Positions 56,345 through 64,000 of a stretch of DNA of 64,000 bases are shown piece by piece (positions within the stretch are counted from its first letter, which is position 1; each line of letters opens with the position of its first letter). Source of the DNA: Schistosoma haematobium (taxonomy: Eukaryota; Platyhelminthes; Trematoda; Strigeidida; Schistosomatidae); contig NC_067196.1 in the NCBI RefSeq assembly GCF_000699445.3, positions 91,235,364-91,299,363 of the forward strand, given 5' to 3'. A program made the position numbers and the translations under genes. The notes under the pieces were generated by a model, which searched no databases, was not told the DNA's origin, and saw only the letters and a list, made by a program, of their open reading frames with translations.

Positions 56345-56660
56345 ATCTTCTTATTGTTATTTAGCACTATAATTGATCAATCTCCTATTGGCATACGTGC
56401 ATCCTGTGCAGATTTCCGTGATATTGCCTTAAGTCACAAGCTTTTTAAGCAAAGATGGATAGTGACTAGTAGTGGAATCAAGGACTATCGTCCTAATTTG
56501 GACTCGTTAACTGGGTGTACATGCATCTCAGAGTTGATGTTCGCTCCAAGACTCGAACCCGGTACCGTTCAATTCAAACGCCATCGCGTTACCCAATTAC
56601 CTACTGAGACCTGATAGCCACCTGCTTGTGCAATTGATTGAAGTTCAAATCCACTTGGTG
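56345..56660 (-). mobile_element. Type A hammerhead SINE
   Basis: Antisense copy from the tail (GCACTATAATTGATCAATCT) through the ribozyme (minus strand TTAACGAG...GGACGATAG) to a tRNA-like head with B-box (GACTCGAACCCG complement) and A-box region near 56595-56610. Core decayed. Confidence 0.7.
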
Positions 56661-56689
56661 TTGTTTTACATGTACCTTCCGATTGTTAT

Positions 56690-56885
56690 TTAGGACTGCA
56701 ATTGATCAGACTCAGTAGCTAAGTGGATAACGCGATGGCATTTGAGGCAGACGGTACCGTGTTCGAGTCCCGGAGTGAACGTCAACCCTAGGATGTGGGT
56801 AGATCTAGTTGACGAGTCCCGAATAGGAAGAAACGCGTGACAAACTAAATTCCACTGCTAACCACAATCCATCTTTGCTTAAAAA
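56690..56885 (+). mobile_element. Type A hammerhead SINE, sense
   Basis: A tail fragment precedes CAGTAGCTAAGTGG (A-box region) and TGTTCGAGTCCC (B-box). Core TTGACGAGTCCCGAATAGGAAG with GAAA; C3 is U and the stem III/GUC region is changed. Forms an outward-facing inverted pair with 56345-56660. Confidence 0.7.
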
Positions 56886-57169
56886 GTACTTGTTAATGGA
56901 TTAGAAAAGAACTTGAAAATTAGATTCGCTTAGTTACAACAGTTGCTAAAATAATACTATTATATAAGGCAATGTAAATATCCATTCTATCCATTGGACA
57001 AAATAATGAATACTAGAATAATAGTCATATATGTGATCAATTGATTTTCATGAAATACTAACTTTGGAACTCATCAAAAGGATAAGATTTTGATCAAAAA
57101 TTATAATAAGATTGTTGAAACTTTTTGGAATAGATATGGCACACAAATCAATAAAATCACTTCAATCAA
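56886..57169. other. No gene seen
   Basis: AT-rich, unique-looking. Confidence 0.4.
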
Positions 57170-57780
57170 TCCCATGTAAACCAAAGGGTAAAATGACAAG
57201 AGAAGAAAAACTAAACATCATTTGCAAAATAAATTGTGCCATCTGAGAAAAACACTACATTATACAAAGCGGACACTTTCTTCATCTTCGCGTGAAAGCA
57301 CATCAATTGATGGTCAAACGCCATGGCATATTCTCACTTATATCAATGTATGTGGACAACTGTGGACGCATATTCGACTGGAAAATGTGAAACTCTTTGA
57401 TAGAAGCAATTATAAAAACACCAGAGAATTTCTGGAATCTTAGCACTTAGGCCAATCGTCAATCAACAAGCACATTGAAATCGATCCAATTTATCAACCC
57501 TTCAGAAAAATCATTAACAAATATACGACAAAGAATCATATCAATGGAATATACAATCACAATAAACTAAACATTGACCGGTTTAAGGACAACAATAACC
57601 AATCAAAATCGAGGTCGACTGAACAATTTGTAAGTCATATGTGGAGAAATTTAAACATGTCACTTCCACTTGAAGATTATGCTAACGATGTTGTTCAGAA
57701 GAACAATGAAAGATCCACGACCAAACCATCCAATTCAGTGAACAAAAATTCACAAAAATACAAAATATTACCCTAAAAAC
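57170..57780 (+). pseudogene. Penelope-like element GIY-YIG and C-terminal region
   Basis: Plus strand: KINCAI.EKHYI.QSGHFLHLRVKAH (a GIY-YIG entry with the usual Cys replaced by a stop), then VDNCGRIFDWKNVKLFDR...SSINKHIEIDPIYQP, then a Ser/Lys-rich end with DDVVQKN-like text. At least two stops and a shift. Same lineage as 33030-33655. Confidence 0.7.
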
Positions 57781-57964
57781 AAAGAAAAAAATCCCAAAAA
57801 TATCAACTTTCACAAACGTTTTTGTAGTCTTACTGATTGTAATAAATCCTTCCTAATTCATTTTGTTGATAAGTCATAACTAACAAAAAGATCAAAACAA
57901 AATTATATCAATCAAAACTACTTACTAATAATAGTTACCTTCTAATTAAGTAACATTCAAATTG

Positions 57965-58510
57965 TTTAGGCGCTCTCGCGCGAGACTGACAGATCTCGGG
58001 TTCGAAACTCGCAAAGCAGGTGTAAGGATGTGCACTGTTGAGGAGTCCCACAGTAGGACGAAACGGCCATCCAGTGCTTCCAGGTGTTCCATGGTAGGCT
58101 AGCTTCAATTGACTCATGATCTCAACTATTGAAATTACTATAATATCCACGAAAACCCCTTCTGATACTAATCAACATATGCTCACTAGTGACTGGCTTC
58201 AAGAGGAATTCCCTCGAGTTCTAGTGAAAAGCTGTGACTAGTGGAGTTCAGCCGAGTCTGTTGTGAGATAGTAACTCACTGAAGACAATGGTCGATGTAT
58301 CGCTCAATTTCGTGGATTAGTTGAAGTTACACATTAACACCGTTGGATGCTGGCCAGCTCAATGGTCTAAAGGTTAAACGTTAGCACGTGAGACCGAATC
58401 ATACGAGCGGGATAGTGGGTGCGTACGGTTGAGTAGTCCCAAACTAGTTCGATACAGCCGTTCAGTTCTTCCAGGTTTTCCATGGTGATCTAGCACAAAT
58501 GGACTCAAAT
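57965..58510 (+). mobile_element. Type B hammerhead SINE, direct tandem dimer
   Basis: Unit 1 starts in the tRNA-like segment (GCGCGAGACTGAC); unit 2 begins after the CTGATACTAATCAACATATG junction near 58170. Predicted cleavage points are after 58071 (AUC) and 58462 (GUU), 391 bases apart. Unit 1 core is TTGAGGA with GAAA, a single C3 change; unit 2 is more decayed (TTGAGTA, GATA). Confidence 0.8.
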
Positions 58511-59069
58511 TAAAATTGAAATTGAACTTAACTAACTATTTCAATCAATAATCCTAAATTATGGAGATAAATCCTTCTCTTCTTCTTTTGAAATGACAAC
58601 TTTATCATTTCACTAATGGAATTTAATGAAAATTGTGATTAATCACAATGGATGACAATCAATTGAGAACAATAAAAAACAACAAAAAAGAAAAAAAGAA
58701 GAAAAATAGAAGAAAGAAAACGAAAAAAAGATACATACAATTTCTCAAATAAGAAAAAAAAATACTCGAATATTCATTATAAAACTAAATTTTTATTTAC
58801 TTTAGTTGTTGTTTGTTTTGTTTTCTTCTAATTTAGTTGTTAACTAAATGTCATTTTAAATGATTTACCTTGAATTACAAAAAATAGTTTGTTTATATTG
58901 TGTCAATCTTATAAGTTTTACTTATTATTTTAGCATTAAAAACAAACAAAGAACAAGAATAAATTGACAAAATGATCCAGTTTGATGTGATTTGTTGTTG
59001 TTGTGGTGGTGGTGGTCGTTTTCTTTTCACCCTTTTCGTTTCTTTCTCTAAATGGGAATTCAATGAGAC
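58511..59069. other. No gene seen
   Basis: AT-rich with A-rich runs near 58670-58770 and (GGT)n near 59003-59014. Confidence 0.45.
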
Positions 59070-59555
59070 TAGAATTTATGGACGATATTTGAATGACACG
59101 AAAGTGACCTTGAGAGTGTCCTCTTAATAACTAGGACTAAATGACGGTTATAAACCTGTGTGAGGAATTAGAATTATGAATCGCAGTTAGTGGTTAAGGT
59201 TAGGAATTAGATTTCGTGTGCGAGACTGAAGGCCCTGGGTTCGAATCCCGTTAGCGGGATCGTGGATGCTCACTGTTAAGGGGTCTCACAATAAAACTAA
59301 ACGGCTGTTCAGAGCTTCCAAGTTTTCAATGGTGGTCTAACATCAATCGGTTCATGATCTTAATCAAAAATTTAATAATATCCACAATCCTATACTGATA
59401 ATTAGATTTAGGGTTTCCATCATGAACTGAAATTAGCTAAAATGCCAAAACTCTATTTGACCAAATAAATGAGTGAACGGCGCCAAAATACAAGACCTAT
59501 TATCTCGTGTCTGATCGGTTCGTCCATAAATTATAGTCTCGCTATTGATGCTAAA
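59070..59555 (+). repeat. Unclassified repeat F, interrupted by a SINE
   Basis: 59070-59214 and 59401-59555 together match 40330-40617. The interruption is a type B SINE with its own target-site duplication. Confidence 0.7.
59215..59400 (+). mobile_element. Type B SINE insertion with 10-bp target-site duplication
   Basis: AATTAGATTT flanks the element (59205-59214 and 59400-59409, sharing one boundary base). The body starts in the tRNA-like segment (CGTGTGCGAGACTG) and ends CTATACTGATA, which fixes the family's 3' end. Core TTAAGGG and AAAC, inactive. Confidence 0.8.
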
Positions 59556-59619
59556 ATTAAGTAGATGAAAGTATAATTTATATTGGAACAAACAGGTCGA
59601 AATCAGAAGAACGTTTATC

Positions 59620-59621
<2 letters not shown>

Positions 59622-59660
<39 letters not shown>
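59622..59660. repeat. (AT)n microsatellite
   Basis: About 18 AT/TA units. Confidence 0.85.
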
Positions 59661-59662
<2 letters not shown>

Positions 59663-59669
59663 ATTCATG

Positions 59670-60180
59670 TCAAAAACTGCAGCTCCTAAATGCGCTGGTA
59701 CAGTCGAGGGTGGGGAGAATCAGCTCTCCCTCTCGATATGCTCTCGTATGGACACACGTATACATCCACTGTGTTCTTGCTGCCGGGGCGTTGTTTACGA
59801 AATTGAGAGGACAAAAAGCAAATTTCAGGTGCTTTAATCGAATTAGTGGATATGGAGGATCTACCTAGATGTGTTGAAAAACTCTGATTCCAAACCAATG
59901 GTGCACATGGACTCCAGGATCCTAAGGAAACAAATTGCATATGAACCTATTGTTGGTCACTGGCTATCATGAGACTGAGTCTGCTGACGTTGTTCCACTG
60001 TCTTTTGGATCAGACCTTTAAGGTCAAGGTTCCTTCTGTGGTCCCCTAAGAATACCACCTGCTTCAGTCTGGGCACCCAGGCAGTATCACAGCTCAAACA
60101 CAAATCAACTGACCTGTATGGCACATATGTATTCGTTGTCCCTGTGTACCAATATTTATGTGTTTAAATAAATAAATAAG
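59670..60180 (+). mobile_element. Possible 3' end of another non-LTR retrotransposon
   Basis: A GC-richer block ending in GTGTTTAAATAAATAAATAAG, a short AAAT-type tail. Words such as CTTTAAGGTCAAGGTTCC and CACCCAGGCAGTATCACAGC look like conserved 3' UTR of a multicopy element. No frame is visible and it is the only copy in the window. Confidence 0.4.
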
Positions 60181-60667
60181 TGCCAAACTTTCTGATGAAA
60201 AACTCTTTACTAGTCAAATAATCATTACTAATCAAATTCTTTAATACAAACTTATCTTTTGGAGTTTTTAGTTAACCATAATCACTAACCAACATTACGC
60301 AACTTATTCTTATGATGATGTTTCTCAAGTATACAATGTGAATAATATCAGATCATCAAATAAACACGTATAGATAGCTTAATCACAATTTATCCCAAAC
60401 TATCTTCAGATTTAGTTTTATGGAATAAAAACAACTATGACAGTTCACAACCTTTATGTCTTGTTAACTAACTCGTAGATATTTTTAAAAAGACAACATT
60501 AATACAAGTGTTCAAACAAATATGATATTCTAATAATGAGATAAAGACATTTTCATAGTTTACATAATGGATTGACCTAAACTTAAAACATTCTCAGAAT
60601 TGCTGAGTTCCAATAGAAGATTGTTCTGTTTTAGTGGCCCGTGGATCTGACTCCAAGATGATCGTAT
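60181..60667. other. No gene seen
   Basis: AT-rich, unique-looking. Confidence 0.45.
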
Positions 60668-61025
60668 AAATGTTTGTTATCGCCTATCCTCGTATATAAT
60701 CCATCGACTTAAATCGCGTTAGTCAATAACGGAATTAAATAAGTCGAATAACGAGAATAGATTTGTGACCACATATAATTTTGTATATAGAGCGAATGTA
60801 ATGGAGAGAAGAGAAACGACGCAGAGTGGAGATGGTTGGTTAGCCATGTGATGAGTAATGGGATAAGAAATGTACACACACCTACTCACTCATATAAAAA
60901 CAGTCAAGATTGATAAACGAGTAATTAACAAGGTCAGAATGTGACTCAGGTAGGATGAATAGAATGGGCTGTCCGAAAGCTAGAATAAGGTAATATCGGC
61001 TTAAGACAATAACCGACACTACACT
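60668..61025 (-). repeat. LTR-like repeat, family 2
   Basis: Copy of 39885-40300 (CCTCGTATATAATCCATCGA, AGTAATTAACAAGGTCA, GGGCTGTCCGAAAGCTAGA). The TATA region is deleted. No coding region attached. Confidence 0.5.
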
Positions 61026-61284
61026 GTAATATGCATGGATAAAATTATCATAAAAATAAAAAAATCAATATACGTATATTTGTATCCTGTTTTTTTTTGT
61101 AATTTTTATCACAATAATTCACGAATAAATCTGTTTCCATGTTTCTTTAAAGTTGATTTTCCCTAATTCTCTGATTGTTTATGTAATGAAAGGGGGTGGA
61201 GTGGGGGGTAATTTTTCAAATGAGTTTTCTTAGTATCCTATTTGATTAAAGATAACAAAAGCTTTCTAGTAACTATGTTACACT

Positions 61285-61600
61285 TTGAATTCATTTGGTA
61301 TTGTTTTGCTTGAATCTTCCCATTGAGATTTAAGACTGCATTTGAACAGTCTGTTATTGGCACATGTGCATACTGTGCGTATTAACTCGATATTGCCTTA
61401 ATTTATAAGCATGATAAGTAAAGATGGATAGTGTTTAGAAGTGAAATTCAAGACACGCGTTTCGTACTACTTAGGACTCGTCAGCTAGATGTATCTTCAT
61501 CTCAGAGTTGATAACTCGAACTCAGTATCATCTAACTCAAATGCTATCAAGTTATCCTTTTATCTACGGAGTCCAGATAACCACTGAATTATTTAAATAG
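61285..61600 (-). mobile_element. Type A (Sm-alpha-like) hammerhead SINE
   Basis: Antisense tail, ribozyme and decayed tRNA-like head. Pairs with the sense fragment at 61635-61770 in outward-facing inverted orientation. Confidence 0.75.
61433..61497 (-). ncRNA. Hammerhead ribozyme (type A), core intact
   Basis: Minus strand: CTGACGA at 61484-61478, GAAA at 61463-61460, GUC with cleavage between 61452 and 61451. Stem III ACG-CG-UGU. Outer stem I GAAG/CUUC differs from the usual GCAG/CUGC at both positions yet still pairs. Inner stem I has two G-U pairs and one C-A. Stem II has one C-U mismatch. Confidence 0.7.
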
Positions 61601-61634
61601 GGCGAAAATCAATTCATATCTTTTGATTGTTTAA

Positions 61635-61770
61635 ATAATCACATTAACACAGTACTGAGTCCGAGTCCCAGAACAAACATCAAATCTGAGATGTAGGTAA
61701 ATCCAGCTGACCTGCTCCAAACTGGACAAAATGCTCGACCTAGATTCTACTTCCACCTGTCATTCACCTA
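61635..61770 (+). mobile_element. Type A hammerhead SINE fragment
   Basis: Sense piece with AGTCCGAGTCCCAG (B-box) and a decayed core, CTGACCTGCTCCAAACTGGACA with AAAA. Confidence 0.6.
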
Positions 61771-61849
61771 AGATTAAATATTAAGTCTTTAATAAAGTTA
61801 TAAGCCTAGTATTTATGTCATCGTAATAATAGTTTTCCTTTTATTTACT

Positions 61850-62206
61850 TTACTTACTTACTTACGCCTGTTGCCAACAATAGAGAATAGGCCGCCAACC
61901 AGTATTCTCCAACTGCCTCTGTCCCACTCTGCCTTCCATTCTAGTTCTCGCCAATTGTTTTTCATTCTTCACATATCTCTCTCCATTTTTCGAAGTAATG
62001 TCTTCCTTAGTCTTCTTCTCCTCCCTTGGCTTTGAAGATTCCTAGTGAGTGATTGCCTTGTGACACAGTTGCGTGCTTTCTTCAATGTGTGTCTTATCCA
62101 CTTCCAGCACTTCTTTCTGATTTCTTCCTCCACTGCAATCTGGTTTGTTCTCTTCCACAGTAGGTTGTTACTGATAGGGTCTGGTCAACGGATCTGAAGT
62201 ATTTTT
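61850..62206 (-). mobile_element. RTE-type 3' part, first subfamily
   Basis: Minus strand from the TTACTTACTTACTTACGCCTG tail to LQIR.PDPISNNLLWKRTNQIAVEEEI. Ends at a T-run. Confidence 0.8.
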
Positions 62207-62569
62207 TTGTAATGTTAACATTAGAGCTATATATTTTCAAAGGTATATTTATTATCAGATAGAGTAGGGGGAAAATATAATGAATCGTTTCCACATAATT
62301 CAACGATTCATTCATACAGTGTAATACACTATATCACTTTATAGTGTAGTACTAAGTATTGTCATTATGAAATACTACATTTTGTGTAGTGGCTTACAGT
62401 TGTAATTGGTCTATTCATATCAAATTACTTAGAGATCAATTCAATCTAATTACTTCATCATTTTAAAGTTAAAAACATATTCATAATAATGAGTTAATGG
62501 AGATGTTAGGAAGCTGGTGGATGTGAATATAAACTTCATTATTAGCAGACAAATTGAAGTTGTTTTATC
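62207..62569. other. No gene seen
   Basis: AT-rich, unique-looking; includes ACACTATATCACTTTATAGTGT, a short imperfect palindrome near 62326-62347. Confidence 0.4.
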
Positions 62570-62830
62570 AAGACTATAAATCGATTCAAGTTGGAAAACC
62601 ATTAAAATCTTGGAAACATTGAATAGCCTTTTCGTTTAGATTGATTGAAATGAGGTACCACCACTAATGAACCTTTTGATCAGTGTCTTAGAGGTTAGAC
62701 TTCTATATACAAGACTAAAGATCCTGGATTCAATACCCAGTAGTGGAGTTATAGTTATGTACTGATAACAAGTCAAACGCTAGGATGAAACGGTCATGTC
62801 GTGTTTCCAGATTTTACAACCACTATCTTG
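62570..62830. mobile_element. Inverted type B SINE pair, strongly decayed
   Basis: Antisense tail 62570-62640 followed by a sense tRNA-like head and ribozyme remnant (GATGAAACGGTCATGTCGTG) to 62830. Confidence 0.5.
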
Positions 62831-63439
62831 TTGAGACAGCTTCCAAGAACTACCATGGAGCCTCCAGAGACTCTAGAAGAGCAGAAAATTTTCATCCAAT
62901 CAGAACACAATAGAGCTTTATATAATATCAATATGGTATACTACTATTGGACAGTAGCCTAACATGCTTGTTTGCAGACTGATTGAATGATGATGTTGAT
63001 TTAACAAACACTAATCTCTATAAATACCCATGATTCTCTGTACATTTTGATACTTACCCAACAAGCACTTTCTTCAGTCTTCTTCATTGTTCACATTTGA
63101 GATTTGAGAAGGTTCTAGCACTCGAGTATTTAAATCATAAACGTTATATTAAGAATCTATACTCTAGATATAATATATCTAACCTAGATCAGTTCATAAT
63201 GTCAATAACATTCAATCATCTTCACATATCTCATAATGGGTAAAACTGTATTCTTCTTTTTCCTTTGTTTTAATCTTTTGTTCAACACGCTATTGAATAA
63301 ATTTTTCTTTCCTTAATTCTATGAACTGTCAATCAAAGTATTTCATTGTTTATTAGATGTGCATAACAGTTGAAATGATTGTTTATCACTGAATTATTCG
63401 TCTAGTCAACAAAAGTGATTTTATTTTGATAGACATTTT
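62831..63439. other. No gene seen
   Basis: AT-rich, unique-looking. Confidence 0.45.
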
Positions 63440-63935
63440 TCAATTCTAAGAGTTAAGATCATGAGTGAATTGAAGCTAGACTATCATAAAAAACTTGGAA
63501 GCACTGGATGATCGTTTCGTTTTAGTATGGGACTCCCCAGCAGTACGCATCCACAATACCGCCTCGTGAGATTTGAACCCCGGGACGTATCAGTCTTGCG
63601 CGTGAACGCTTAACCACTAGACTACTCACATTCAACGGTGTTAATGTCTAACTTTAATCAATCCACGAAATGGAACAACACATCCACCATTGTCTTCAAT
63701 GAATTACTATCTCACAACAGATCCGGTTGAACTTCACTGATCACTGCTCCTCAGTAGAACTCCAGGAAACAACTCTTGGAGACCGTCACTAGTGAGCATA
63801 TGTTGATTAATATAAAAAGGAGGAGTTCCACAATAAGATAAAATAGCCATCCAGTGCTTCCAGATTTTCCATGCTGGTCTAGCTTCAGCTGACTGATGAT
63901 CTCAATTAATGAAATCAAAATTATTTGTTTGTGGA
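63440..63935. mobile_element. Type B hammerhead SINE: antisense unit plus inverted tail
   Basis: 63440-63815 is an almost full antisense unit. Minus-strand ribozyme has CTGGGGA (A6 to G), GAAA and an AUC triplet. 63820-63935 is a sense ribozyme half and tail, starting inside stem I. Tails face outwards. Confidence 0.7.
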
Positions 63936-64000
63936 AAAAAAACACTTCTTGATTAATCAAATGTTTCATTGGAAGTTGTTGAATGGTTTGTTGGCATGAA

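Overview
The window looks like a repeat-rich, AT-rich stretch of a blood-fluke (Schistosoma-type trematode) nuclear genome. The evidence is many decayed RTE-clade non-LTR retrotransposons, several Penelope-like elements (PLEs) with GIY-YIG endonuclease remnants, and tRNA-headed short repeats that carry hammerhead ribozymes, a combination known from schistosomes. Organism and family names rest on recalled knowledge, not on a database search.

Layout. Bases 3-623 are the last coding exon (partial) of an unidentified basic, probably nuclear protein, followed by an AATAAA signal at 769-774. The rest holds no host gene I can support. 0.86-6.7 kb: a 5'-truncated RTE with a 14-bp target-site duplication, then AT-rich microsatellite sequence. 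6.3-18.7 kb: inverted PLE tails, hammerhead SINEs of two types, and a PLE reverse transcriptase frame at 11953-12975. 18.7-28.5 kb: LTR-like repeats, the longest RTE copy (22478-24764, minus strand), and two PLE copies, one followed by a hammerhead. 28.5-47 kb: dense alternation of RTE 3' ends and hammerhead SINEs. 47-64 kb: more of the same, including the most complete hammerhead SINE at 54226-54560.

Small non-autonomous elements. I separate three tRNA-like families by sequence. Type A is Sm-alpha-like, with a core around GACGAGTCCCAAATAGGACG. Type B is by far the commonest, about 28 loci, with core CTGAGGAGTCC...GGACGAAACGGCCGTC. Type C has two ribozyme-bearing loci and a fragment, with core CTGACGAGTGG...GAAACCCGG. 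All three put pol III A/B-box-like sequence before a hammerhead core. Many type A and B loci, and most PLE 3' tails here, are inverted pairs with the 3' tails facing outwards; several type B loci are direct tandem dimers of about 390-402 bp. These shared architectures suggest that self-cleaving SINEs and PLEs share a mobilisation route. That is an inference.

Autonomous elements. The RTE copies end in GTAA-type tails and fall into two subfamilies by their 3' coding text. None is intact. All PLE frames are broken or have altered catalytic motifs. The window therefore reads as a graveyard of retroelements in which some ribozyme cores are better preserved than the protein frames.
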